Source: Pseudonocardia oroxyli
GTDB taxonomy: Bacteria; Actinomycetota; Actinomycetes; Mycobacteriales; Pseudonocardiaceae
DNA: 64,000 nt
Assembly (NCBI RefSeq): GCF_900102195.1
Contig: NZ_FNBE01000008.1
Span: 186,001 to 250,000, forward strand
Reading direction: 5' to 3'
A model generated the notes under the pieces. That model was not told the origin of the DNA. It did not search any database and saw nothing but the letters and a program-made list of their open reading frames with translations. This document shows positions 8,782 through 16,504 of the stretch, in pieces (the stretch's first letter is position 1; every line of letters begins with the position of its first letter). Both the position numbers and the translations under genes were made by a program.

Positions 8782-8829
8782 TAGTCATGTTGGGCAACTA
8801 TCGACATAGTCCACCCAGGTGGCCTAGTC
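8782..8829. promoter_or_regulatory. Candidate GntR operator: three TAGTC repeats
   Basis: TAGTC occurs at 8782-8786, 8807-8811 and 8825-8829 in the 152-base gap between two divergent transcription units, in contexts TTAGTCA, ATAGTCC and CTAGTCA. The gap is locally AT-richer than its surroundings. A role as binding sites for the adjacent KorSA-like regulator is inference from position and repetition. Confidence 0.4.
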
Positions 8830-8860
8830 AGCCTATGCGGGGGCACGTAGGGTGAGCGGT

Positions 8861-9706
8861 ATGCAGGACTTGGATCCCGACGACCCGCGCCCGCCGTATC
8901 GGCAGGTGGCGAGCGCTCTACGTGCAGCGATCCTGACACGTTCGCTCAAGCCTGGTGAGAAGCTGCCGTCCGGCCCTGAGCTGGCCAAGCGCTACGGCGT
9001 CGCCCGCATGACCGCACAGCAGGCCATCCGCGTGTTGCGCGAGGAGGGGCTCGTCGTCTCCCGGCAGGGGAGCGGGGTGTTCGTGCGCGAGCGCACCGAG
9101 CGTCCCGTCGGGCTCCGTCCGCACATCGAGCGCGCGTTCGAGGCCGAGAAGGTCACCATCGACTTCGCCGGGTTCTCCGGCGAGACCCTGCACGGCGCGA
9201 TGTCCGAGCCGCTCGACAAGATCCGCGCCGGCCAGGTGCGCCCCGAGTCGATCCGGGTCCGGATCCTGGTCCCGGACCCAGCGCAGCCGTGGACGCTCCC
9301 GGCGACGGTCGACGGGCTCGCGGACAGCCCGGCGTTCCGGGCGCGGGCGACCGGGATCATGCAGCGCCACACCGAGGCCGTCGTCGAGGCGGTCAACGAG
9401 CTCGGCGAGCTCGGGCTCGTCGCCGACGCCGCCGCAGAGGTGCGGGTCGCGCCCGCGGTGCCGCTGTTCAAGCTCTACGTGATCAACGATGCCGAGGTGT
9501 TCTTCGGCTACTACCCGGTCCAGGAACACACGGTGAAGCTCGACGGCGACCAGGTCCCCATGTGGGACCTCATGGGCAAGGACGCGACGCTGTTCCACCA
9601 CAGCGCCGACAGCGACCCCGACACCCTCGCCTCCCAGTACGTCGCCCAGTCGAAGATGTGGTTCGACAGCGTGTGGGGCAGCGTCGCGCGCCCGTTCACC
9701 CGGTGA
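8861..9706 (+). CDS. GntR-family regulator (KorSA-like)
   Basis: A 281-residue regulator with an N-terminal winged helix (about residues 8-75: PPYRQVASALRAAI, then GVARMTAQQAIRVLREEGLV and GSGVFVRE) and a C-terminal ligand-domain-like region. AICEs keep such repressors to silence replication and transfer genes, as KorSA does in pSAM2. ATG 8861 is preferred because AGGGTG lies just upstream; the GTG at 8852 overlaps that ribosome site. It is divergent from the backbone operon and shares the TAGTC-containing region. Its stop overlaps the next start (GTGA). Confidence 0.82.
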   Translation: MQDLDPDDPRPPYRQVASALRAAILTRSLKPGEKLPSGPELAKRYGVARMTAQQAIRVLREEGLVVSRQGSGVFVRERTERPVGLRPHIERAFEAEKVTIDFAGFSGETLHGAMSEPLDKIRAGQVRPESIRVRILVPDPAQPWTLPATVDGLADSPAFRARATGIMQRHTEAVVEAVNELGELGLVADAAAEVRVAPAVPLFKLYVINDAEVFFGYYPVQEHTVKLDGDQVPMWDLMGKDATLFHHSADSDPDTLASQYVAQSKMWFDSVWGSVARPFTR

Positions 9707-10380
9707 CGCTCGCTCAGCTCCTCGAGGAGCGCCGACACGTCCTGCTCGACTTCGACGGCCCGGTCTGCGCAGTGTTCGGCATACGAGGGAGTGCGCATGC
9801 CGCTGACGCGGTGCGCCGGGCACTCGGGGCCACAGCCTGGCGCGAGATGGGCGACGACACCGCCAGCTACAGCGACGACCCGTTTGACGTCCTCCGCTAC
9901 GCCTGGGTGCGACTCGACCGCCAGAAGGCCGATGCCGCCGAGCGGGCTCTCACCGCCTACGAAATCCGCGCTGTGGCCGGTCTGTCCCTGACCGAAGGTG
10001 TCGCGGAGGCCATCGACTCGCTGCGAGCGAGCGAGCACACGGTCACCATCGTCAGCAACAATTCGGAGCAGGCCATCCGCGCGTTCATCGACGCGCACGC
10101 TCTGGCCGAGCAGATCGACGGCGTAGTCGGAAGAACCCGCGCCCGAGCCCAGGACCTCAAGCCCGAGCCCTTCCTGCTCGACCGGGCACTCGAACAGCTC
10201 GCCGCGAAGCCGGCCGACGCCGTCCTCGTGGGCGACTCGATCACCGACGTCCAAGCAGCCCGAGCCGCCGGAACCGCAGCCATCGCCTACGCCAACAAGC
10301 CCGGCAAAGACCGAGCCCTCCGCTCCTTCGAACCCGACGCCCTGATCAAGTCCATGGCCGAGATCGCCCACGCTGCGTAA
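9703..10380 (+). CDS. HAD-family hydrolase coupled to the GntR gene
   Basis: A 225-residue haloacid-dehalogenase-type phosphatase. Motif I is VLLDFDGPV (nucleophile Asp and acid Asp), motif II is TIVSNNS, the motif III lysine lies near DLKPEPF and motif IV is VLVGDSITDV. A helical cap of subclass I lies between motifs I and II. The GTG at 9703 overlaps the regulator stop by 4 bases, so both are made together. The substrate is unknown; a small phosphorylated metabolite is likely. In pSAM2 a nucleotide-hydrolase gene (Pif, Nudix) sits near the regulators, but this one is a different fold. Confidence 0.8.
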   Translation: MTLAQLLEERRHVLLDFDGPVCAVFGIRGSAHAADAVRRALGATAWREMGDDTASYSDDPFDVLRYAWVRLDRQKADAAERALTAYEIRAVAGLSLTEGVAEAIDSLRASEHTVTIVSNNSEQAIRAFIDAHALAEQIDGVVGRTRARAQDLKPEPFLLDRALEQLAAKPADAVLVGDSITDVQAARAAGTAAIAYANKPGKDRALRSFEPDALIKSMAEIAHAA

Positions 10381-10479
10381 CTGCCGACCGCAAGATCAAC
10401 GCGAGCACACCTAGGCATCGTGATCCGAAGGGTCGCTCTCCGTGCAACTCTGACGTGAGCCAGGCGCTTGTGCGAGATC

Positions 10480-10485
10480 TATAGT
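10480..10485 (+). promoter_or_regulatory. -10 box for leaderless SUKH-like gene
   Basis: TATAGT ends 6 bases before the GTG at 10492. With no ribosome site upstream, transcription starting at the GTG itself is the simplest reading. Confidence 0.45.
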
Positions 10486-10491
10486 CGGCTC

Positions 10492-11169
10492 GTGTCGGCT
10501 GTCGCAGAGGCCATGGAGTCGATCATCGCGTGGTGCATTCGGTACGCGCCGGAGACTGCGACGAGGCTGCGGCCGCCTGCGACGAGAGCGGAGATCGACC
10601 GCGCCCAGGCCGCTGTCGGGGTGCCATGGCCGGACGATCTTGTCGAGCTGTACGAGAGCATGGACGGAACCGAAGGCGCATGGCTCTGGCCGGGCGCGGC
10701 ACCGCTGTCAACGGCGGCTCTCGTCGAGACGTGGAACTCCAGGCAGAGATCGTCCGCGATCGTCCGTCGTGACCACGCGCGGCAACTGGCCGCCAGGCCC
10801 GACTGGGAGATCGCCGCTGAGCAGAACCTGCGAGCCATGGCAGGGCTCAACGGCCCGCCCGAGGACCCCTACGACGTCGACCGGCACGAAGCCCAGCCAG
10901 CCGGTACCCCTGCCGGGATCTTCATCCGATCCTTCCTGCCCATCGCCAACGACGGCTCAGGCGGACATCTCATCGTCGATCTCCGCGACGGCGACGAGCG
11001 GGGCTCGATCAAGTACTTCGACAAGGTCGACGCCGACACCGGATCGCGCTGGTGGCAGTCGGTGGAGCACCTCGTCACTGATGTCGCCGACGGTCTTCAG
11101 CATGGACGGATGGTGCAGCCCTACTGGACGGCCGAGGTGGAGGACGGGCACCTGAACTGGGAGATCTGA
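10492..11169 (+). CDS. SMI1/KNR4 (SUKH)-like protein
   Basis: A protein of about 225 residues. Its N-terminal half fits the SUKH fold: RPPATRAEIDRAQAAVGVPWPDD, then LVELYESMDG, and later GIFIRSFLPIANDGSGGHLIVDL. SUKH proteins are often immunity partners of toxins or have housekeeping roles. No toxin gene adjoins it here; the next gene is the AAA-TOPRIM ATPase. The start at GTG 10492 fits the TATAGT box; GTG 10468 and ATG 10513 are alternatives. It is the first cargo gene right of the regulator block. Confidence 0.7.
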   Translation: MSAVAEAMESIIAWCIRYAPETATRLRPPATRAEIDRAQAAVGVPWPDDLVELYESMDGTEGAWLWPGAAPLSTAALVETWNSRQRSSAIVRRDHARQLAARPDWEIAAEQNLRAMAGLNGPPEDPYDVDRHEAQPAGTPAGIFIRSFLPIANDGSGGHLIVDLRDGDERGSIKYFDKVDADTGSRWWQSVEHLVTDVADGLQHGRMVQPYWTAEVEDGHLNWEI

Positions 11170-11464
11170 GTCCCGCTGCCACGACCGCCGGGCTCGCCGA
11201 GCCAGAGGAACCCTTTTGGTCGAGGAGCAGCAGACTGGCGCCAGTTCGCGTCATCTAGCTCCACGGACTCGACGTCAGGCCGCGGGGTTCAGACTTTCTC
11301 TACCTGATCAAGACGGCGGCTGCGCCGCCGCTGCTTGCGGCGCTGCGGCCTCCGGCCGTTCGCCGCGCAGCGCTGCCCGACGGGCGGCGAGCCCTGGTGT
11401 CAGCGCTCCACGCCAGCGGCCAGATCGTCCCTGGCATGTCGATCTTTCTTCGGGGGGACGTGGG

Positions 11465-13294
11465 GTGAGCGGGCAGGATCCGCTGCGGAGCCTGCTCGAT
11501 GCGGGTCTTCTTGAGCCGTACGTGAGACACATTCGTTTCCCCCTCATGCGAAATCTAGCAGAGAAGACTCGGATAGACTTCTCATATCCGATCACTGCGC
11601 TAGTTGGACCTAACGGTACAAATAAGACCGCAATACTACGTGCGCTTCAAGGGTGTCCCGACTATGAGAATCTCGGCAACTATTGGTTCTCAACAAACCT
11701 GGACATAATTCAGCCCAATAGTCGCCACCGTTTCATTCATGGCTACCTAGCCCTCTCTCAGGGCCGGGTTGTCGAGGCTATTAAGTCTAGGATTGAGAAG
11801 GGAACGCGTACGCGGTCTAAGGACGATGTTAGTCAGGAAGCGCGTGCGGTGCGCGTAAATCCAGACTATTTCGAGCCTTCTAGGCCAATTCTTGGCGACG
11901 ATATGGAGAGGATGCCCAAGTCGGTCGAGGGCATACCTGAGCGGACTCGGACCAGGTGGAAGGCAATCCAGAAGGGGGTCGTCTATCTAGACTTCCGCTC
12001 CGAATTGTCTGCCTTCGATAAGTATTGGTTCCACTCGCCGTACAGTAGCCGAGTGCCCACGCTATCGGCTAAGAAGGACTTCATTCGAAGGCGCTCTGTC
12101 AAGCTCGCCGATGCCGTCAATGGCAAGATGAATGAGTATGTCTTCGCTCGGAAGAATCGGGTCATCGAGGCGGCGTCAGACCTTGACTCCGTGCATATCC
12201 GCGCTATATCAACAATACTCGGGCGCGAGTATGCTGGTGTAAGGACAATCCGGCACTCATTCTTTGGGGTCGACGGGTTCACCGTTGTATTGCGGACCGG
12301 GGATCTCTACTATAGCGAAGCTTTCGCCGGTAGTGGCGAGTTCGCTGTCGTAATGCTCGTGAAGGCAATCCTGGGTGCGGACGACGGATCGCTCGTTCTA
12401 CTGGATGAACCTGAGACCTCTCTTCACCCCGGGGCTCAGAGGAATCTAATGGCCTTTCTTCGGGAGCAAGTCAAGCTGAAGAAACTCCAAGTAGTCCTGT
12501 CGACACATGCGCCAGAGATCGTCTCCGATCTGCCTCCTGACGCGATTAAGGTCTTGCAGGTTCGGGCATCAGACGGACGGGTTCAGTTAGTTGGTCAAGA
12601 ATCTGACGCCAATGAAGCGTTCTTTCGTCTGGGCTCTCGGGCTGGTTCGGACTACGCGGTATTCGTTGAAGACGAACTAGCAGCTGCCATTGTCCGTAAG
12701 GCAATCCGTCCGCTCGGCTCGGCCGTATTCTCGATGGTTTCTGTTGCGGTCCTTCCAGGCGGCGCTGGCGGAATTCAAACCAAGTTCGTGCCGTCGTTCG
12801 CTCAATCTGATCGAGATCGGTGTCTTGTGCTGCTTGACGGGGACCAGCGTCCCGATCGCTTGGCGATCGAGGTGCTTGACGCACTCGACGGTGACGTGGT
12901 CGATGTCGTCGAGCAGGTCCTTGGGGGAAAGCCTCAACTTGCGGTAAGCGGTTCACGAGGTGCTGCGGCCCAAGAGGAGAAGGTCAAGGAGAGTCGGCGC
13001 CTTCTAAATTGGATTGCAAACCACGTCGACTACTTGCCGGGATCCTCGCCGGAGGGTCTGCTGGCCAATTTAGTTGGGGCGCAGATTCCGTTATCCGCCG
13101 CTGAGGCGAAGACATACTGGGTCCAGGCCGCAGAGGTATCGCTCGGTAGGTGCGAGTGGGAGACGGTCAGCGCTCGGGAGATCCTGAACCATCAGGATCG
13201 CGAGCTGGCCGCGGTCTCCGACAATCACGTCGACCTCGTCCAGATTCGGGAACGCATCCGTACACTCATTGCAGCGGGCGGTGTGTCCAATTGA
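11465..13294 (+). CDS. OLD-like AAA ATPase with C-terminal TOPRIM nuclease domain
   Basis: A 609-residue protein from GTG 11465; the in-frame stretch upstream looks noncoding. The Walker A motif is unusual, GPNGTNKT (48-55), with Asn where the second Gly of GxxxxGK[ST] normally stands. Walker B is LVLLDEPETSLHPG (D314, E315) and an H-loop follows (STHAPE, H348), as in ABC/SMC-type OLD and RecF ATPases. A TOPRIM-like region has E402 in FVEDELAAAIV and D458/D460 in LLDGDQ, the usual metal ligands. OLD-family proteins (OLD, GajA) are DNA nucleases in phage defence. Base composition is far lower in GC than the backbone, indicating separate transfer. Its stop overlaps the methyltransferase start (TTGA). 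Confidence 0.82.
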   Translation: MSGQDPLRSLLDAGLLEPYVRHIRFPLMRNLAEKTRIDFSYPITALVGPNGTNKTAILRALQGCPDYENLGNYWFSTNLDIIQPNSRHRFIHGYLALSQGRVVEAIKSRIEKGTRTRSKDDVSQEARAVRVNPDYFEPSRPILGDDMERMPKSVEGIPERTRTRWKAIQKGVVYLDFRSELSAFDKYWFHSPYSSRVPTLSAKKDFIRRRSVKLADAVNGKMNEYVFARKNRVIEAASDLDSVHIRAISTILGREYAGVRTIRHSFFGVDGFTVVLRTGDLYYSEAFAGSGEFAVVMLVKAILGADDGSLVLLDEPETSLHPGAQRNLMAFLREQVKLKKLQVVLSTHAPEIVSDLPPDAIKVLQVRASDGRVQLVGQESDANEAFFRLGSRAGSDYAVFVEDELAAAIVRKAIRPLGSAVFSMVSVAVLPGGAGGIQTKFVPSFAQSDRDRCLVLLDGDQRPDRLAIEVLDALDGDVVDVVEQVLGGKPQLAVSGSRGAAAQEEKVKESRRLLNWIANHVDYLPGSSPEGLLANLVGAQIPLSAAEAKTYWVQAAEVSLGRCEWETVSAREILNHQDRELAAVSDNHVDLVQIRERIRTLIAAGGVSN

Positions 13295-14334
13295 GCATCT
13301 CGGTAGTTGACTTCTTCTCTGGTTGCGGTGGCACGAGCCTTGGCTTGCGCGCATCTGGTATGTCGATAGTTGCCGGTATTGACAACGATTGCGACGCCGC
13401 AAACACGTACCGACTCAACTTTTCGGAAGCGCACTTCTTTGAGAAGGACATCTGTGAGATGTCTACGGCCGAACTGGGGGCAATCCTGCCTCCGGGTGAA
13501 ACGCTTTTTGCAGGTTGTGCGCCCTGCCAACCGTTTTCTCGTCAGAATCGAGAGAAGAAGACTGAAGACTCAAGACGACGCCTGCTCGGGGAGTTTCAGC
13601 GCTTCGTTGTTGACCTAAAGCCTACGCACGTCGTTGTTGAGAATGTTCCAGGCCTCCAGCGACTGGGCCGAGATGGCCCTTTGGCTGCATTCGTTCAGAC
13701 GCTTGAGGAAATGGGCTACCGAGTCGTCTCCGGCATCCTCCATGCGTCTCATTTTGGAGTGCCTCAAAGGCGAACAAGGTTTGTTCTGGTCGCATCGCTG
13801 ATTCACGAGCGTGCGAAGCTGCCAAAGTCTACCCATGGCCCAGGCAAGAAGCCTGTGTCGACAGTGCGAGACTGGATGGCAAACCTGAGTCCCCTAGAGG
13901 CCGGGGGAGTGGATCCAATGGATCCGGATCACTGCTCTATGTCGGTCAGCGCTACCAATATGCGTAGACTCAAGGCTACGCCTGAAGGTGGCGGGCGGGA
14001 GTCTTGGAGTGCTGATCTTCTGCTTGCGTGCCATTCCGACCACAAGGGGCACACGGATGTGTATGGCCGACTAGCATGGGATCGTCCAGCAGCCGCGATG
14101 ACAACTAGATGTTTGAGCTATTCTAATGGACGATTCGGTCATCCAGTCGAGGATCGGGCAATTAGTGTTAGAGAGGCTGCATGCTTGCAGACCTTTCCGA
14201 GAGACTTTCGGTTCACTGGGAACATTACTTCTAGGGGGCGTCAGGTCGGCAATGCTGTCCCTCCTCTTTTGTCTGAGGCTATCGGTAAGGTGTTCGGGTT
14301 GAGTTCTAATGCGTCGGCGGAAACGCTGTTCTAG
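13291..14334 (+). CDS. DNA cytosine-5 methyltransferase
   Basis: A 347-residue C5 methyltransferase with all core motifs: I (VVDFFSGCGGTSLGL), IV (GCAPCQPFS, catalytic C79), VI (VVENVPG, E117), VIII (VPQRRTRFVLV, Q159) and X (GRQVGNAVPP, near 320). The target-recognition region between VIII and IX is short, about 90 residues, so the specificity cannot be read from sequence. The start is taken as TTG 13291, overlapping the ATPase stop as TTGA; no other in-frame start lies near motif I. It shares the low GC of the ATPase gene, so both were probably acquired together. No separate restriction endonuclease gene is present. Confidence 0.9.
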   Translation: MSISVVDFFSGCGGTSLGLRASGMSIVAGIDNDCDAANTYRLNFSEAHFFEKDICEMSTAELGAILPPGETLFAGCAPCQPFSRQNREKKTEDSRRRLLGEFQRFVVDLKPTHVVVENVPGLQRLGRDGPLAAFVQTLEEMGYRVVSGILHASHFGVPQRRTRFVLVASLIHERAKLPKSTHGPGKKPVSTVRDWMANLSPLEAGGVDPMDPDHCSMSVSATNMRRLKATPEGGGRESWSADLLLACHSDHKGHTDVYGRLAWDRPAAAMTTRCLSYSNGRFGHPVEDRAISVREAACLQTFPRDFRFTGNITSRGRQVGNAVPPLLSEAIGKVFGLSSNASAETLF

Positions 14335-14693
14335 TTGTTTGAGTTGCCCTCGCCGGGCGGGCAGATCAACAGGATGGCGGCCCGTGCCATCCCGACGACC
14401 TCCCGGAGGGCTACCACCCGGCCACCCGTGGGCGGAGCGTGCGTAGGTCGGCCGGCGGTGGCGTCGAGGGTCGCCCACGGGCGTCCGGGCGGTCGGGCAC
14501 AGCCAGGTCGACGGGATGGCACTCAGCAGGCAGGAGAGTGCAGCCAGCGCCGGGCTGTGACCAGATCTGTGACCACGACGCGGCGAGACGGCTGATCCGC
14601 GGTGCGGTGAGCTGAGACGGCGCGGGACCGTCGGCGCTGGTCAGGGCGAAATTCAGGCCACTCGTGAGACGCCCAGAGACCTACTGCTCCCGA
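14335..14693. other. Noncoding right end of the element
   Basis: 359 bases without a supportable gene. GC content returns to the chromosomal level soon after the methyltransferase stop. The only structure I see is the 20-base tandem repeat at 14556-14575. Confidence 0.6.
14556..14575 (+). repeat. Right-end tandem repeat, candidate integrase arm site
   Basis: Two TGTGACCA units with 12-base periodicity, matching 3009-3028 at 19 of 20 bases and in the same orientation. It lies 118 bases inside the right attachment core. Confidence 0.5.
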
Positions 14694-14736
14694 CTCATAA
14701 CCCAGAGGTCGTAGGTTCGAATCCTACCCCCGCTAC
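14694..14736 (+). repeat. Right attachment site core (attR), tRNA 3'-end copy
   Basis: It is identical over 43 bases to 2916-2958. The 5' half of the tRNA is absent, so it is not a tRNA gene. It is followed by the hairpin that would have ended the tRNA transcript before insertion. Confidence 0.9.
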
Positions 14737-14740
14737 TGCT

Positions 14741-14777
14741 CGAGAGGCCCCCAGGACATCGTCCTGGGGGCCTCTCG
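14741..14777 (+). terminator. Displaced native terminator of tRNA-Met
   Basis: A perfect 17-bp stem (14741-14757 with 14761-14777) with a 3-base loop, 5 bases after the attR core. In the uninserted chromosome it would directly follow the tRNA gene. Confidence 0.65.
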
Positions 14778-14865
14778 CCTGTCCGGGGGTTTCGTTCCCC
14801 GCTCCACCGATGAGCCCGCTGCGCTCGGACGGTCTGCCGTTCGAGATCACGACCCGGGGAGTGGC

Positions 14866-15423
14866 ATGGGCATCGTCCGCTACGGCATGAACACCTCCCT
14901 CGACGGTTTCGTCGAGGACGCATCCGGCGGCTTCGGCTGGTCCGTGCCGGACGACGAGGTGCACCTCGCCGCGAACGCGCAGGCCGAGGAGACCGCGGCG
15001 TTCCTGTTCGGGCGCCGGATGTTCGAGATCATGGACGAGTTCTGGTCGGCCCCCGAGCGTGCCGACGGGCCCGAGGTCGAGGCGAGGTTCGCCCGGGCTT
15101 ACGTGGCGACGCCCCGGATCGTCTTCTCCGACACCCTCACCGCGGTTCCGGACGGCTGTCGGCTGGTCCGCAGCGGCGACGCGGTGGCGGAGGTGCGGCG
15201 GCTCAGGGCGAAGACCGACGGGATCCTCGGCCTGGCCGGGGCCACGCTGGCCGCGTCCCTGGCCGACCAGATCGACGAGCTCGTGCCCTTCGTGGTGCCG
15301 ACGGTCGTCGGCGGCGGGAAGCCGTTCCTGCCGCCGGGTCGCGCGTTCGCGCTGAGCCTGGTCGAGCACCGGGTGTTCGCGGCGTCGGGCTGGGCGATGC
15401 TGCGCTACCGGGTGACGCGGTAG
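14866..15423 (+). CDS. Dihydrofolate reductase family protein
   Basis: A 185-residue protein of the RibD C-terminal/DHFR-like family. It has MNTSLDGFVEDASGGFGW at the N-terminus, LFGRRMFEIM, the nucleotide-binding turn ILGLAGATLAASL and the late VVPTVVGGGKPFLP. Members reduce pterin- or pyrimidine-like substrates with NADPH, but the substrate of this subgroup is not known. GGGGA precedes the ATG. It is the first gene right of the integrated element and convergent with the AraC gene. Confidence 0.82.
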   Translation: MGIVRYGMNTSLDGFVEDASGGFGWSVPDDEVHLAANAQAEETAAFLFGRRMFEIMDEFWSAPERADGPEVEARFARAYVATPRIVFSDTLTAVPDGCRLVRSGDAVAEVRRLRAKTDGILGLAGATLAASLADQIDELVPFVVPTVVGGGKPFLPPGRAFALSLVEHRVFAASGWAMLRYRVTR

Positions 15424-15536
15424 CGCAGCGACCCACGGGGGCCCTGACGCCTGGGCGGCCCAAGCACCACGGAGCGACGGTGGGGCCGTCCGAGCGTCAC
15501 TCCGCCGACCCCGACCCGCCTCGCGGAGGAGGACGG

Positions 15537-16466
15537 TCAGATCTGCGCCTGCCGGTGCTCGCGGGGCGAACAGCCGAACCGGCTGCGGAAGGCCCGGCTG
15601 AACGTGGCCGGGTCCGGCATGCCCCATCGGGCGCCGATCGCGCCGATCGAGAGGTGCGGCGTGCGCAGGTCGGCCCACGCCCCCTGCAGCCGCTGCTCGC
15701 GGATCGAGCCCGCGACGGACTCGTCGGCGTCGGCGAAGATCTTGTGCAGGTAGCTCACCGAGATCGCGCAGGCGGCGGCGACCCGAGCGGGGTCGAGGTC
15801 GGGGTCGCCGAGATGCGCTGTGATGTAGGCGCGGGCGCGCACGAGGTGCAGGTTCGGTGCGCCGTCGGGCACCCGGCTGCGGACGAGCGCCACGAACAGG
15901 TCCCCGATGGTGCGTGCCAGAGCGGCCTCGCCCGCCTCGGGCAGCTCGTCCGCGACCGCGCGGTCCAACGACGACAGCAGCGGCGGCAGGAGCGCGCCGA
16001 CCCCGCGCCTGCCGTCGAAGGTGATCGCGGTCGAGGCGGCCATCTCGGCGGCCGAGAGGGGCAGGTCCCGCTTGGGGTGCAGGCAGACCGAGTACTCGAA
16101 GCTGTCGCTGGTGGCGAAGGTGAACGGGCGGCTGGAGTCGTACAGCACGAACTCGCCCGGGCCGATGACGGCCTCGCGCCCGTCCTGCACGACGAGGGTG
16201 CGCCCCCGCCGGGCGAGTGCGATCTGCAGGTAGTCCTCGTCCGCGCGGCGGACCTGCCCCTCGGTCCGCACGAACGTGTGCGGCACCGAGGAGATCCGGC
16301 GCAGGTGGGTGTCCGCGACGTTCGCCGCGGTGACCCGCCCGGTGACGAGCCCCCCGGGCGTGGGCGTGACGTCCAGGGCGACGAAGTTGTCGCAGACGGT
16401 CGACCGCCAGAAGTCCAGGCGATCGTTCTCCGCCACGGCGGAGGTGTCGATCGTGACCAGGGCCAT
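15537..16466 (-). CDS. AraC-family transcriptional regulator
   Basis: A 309-residue regulator. The N-terminal part resembles the AraC-binding-like domain (EFVLYDSSRPFTF), and the C-terminal 100 residues form the double helix-turn-helix (ARVAAACAISVSYLHKIF and the signature IGAIGARWGMPDPATFSRAF, then FGCSPREHR). Regulators of this shape often control aromatic or hydroxylated compound catabolism, but no target operon adjoins. The ATG at 16466 is chosen over the GTG codon just before it. It lies 38 bases beyond the end of the CBS gene on the same strand. Confidence 0.85.
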   Translation of the reverse strand: MALVTIDTSAVAENDRLDFWRSTVCDNFVALDVTPTPGGLVTGRVTAANVADTHLRRISSVPHTFVRTEGQVRRADEDYLQIALARRGRTLVVQDGREAVIGPGEFVLYDSSRPFTFATSDSFEYSVCLHPKRDLPLSAAEMAASTAITFDGRRGVGALLPPLLSSLDRAVADELPEAGEAALARTIGDLFVALVRSRVPDGAPNLHLVRARAYITAHLGDPDLDPARVAAACAISVSYLHKIFADADESVAGSIREQRLQGAWADLRTPHLSIGAIGARWGMPDPATFSRAFRSRFGCSPREHRQAQI

Positions 16467-16504
16467 CACGACACCGTGCCACGCTCAGGTCACCGGCGCG
16501 TTGC

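Larger units (their letters stand above)
2916..14736. mobile_element. AICE-like integrative element in tRNA-Met with defence-like cargo
   Basis: A 43-bp exact direct repeat (2916-2958 and 14694-14736) made of the tRNA anticodon-to-3' end bounds 11.8 kb. Inside, next to the left copy, are integrase, excisionase, a RepSA-like initiator and an FtsK-like translocase in the order usual for actinomycete integrative and conjugative elements such as pSAM2. A GntR regulator diverges from them. The right part carries cargo genes. Both ends also carry a 20-bp tandem-repeat motif (3009-3028 and 14556-14575). All backbone genes look intact, so the element may still be mobile. Confidence 0.9.

Noticed and set aside
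11216..11464. Long N-terminal extension of the AAA-TOPRIM protein
   Set aside because: The frame is open, but its composition is GC-rich and low in complexity, unlike the rest of the gene, and the conserved part begins soon after GTG 11465.
14335..14595. Small gene at the right end of the element
   Set aside because: The frame has no ribosome site or promoter and only biased Arg/Pro/Gly sequence; the region looks like att-flanking noncoding DNA.
14694..14736. A second tRNA-Met gene
   Set aside because: Only the 3' half is present; there is no D arm or 5' acceptor strand. It is the right attachment site.
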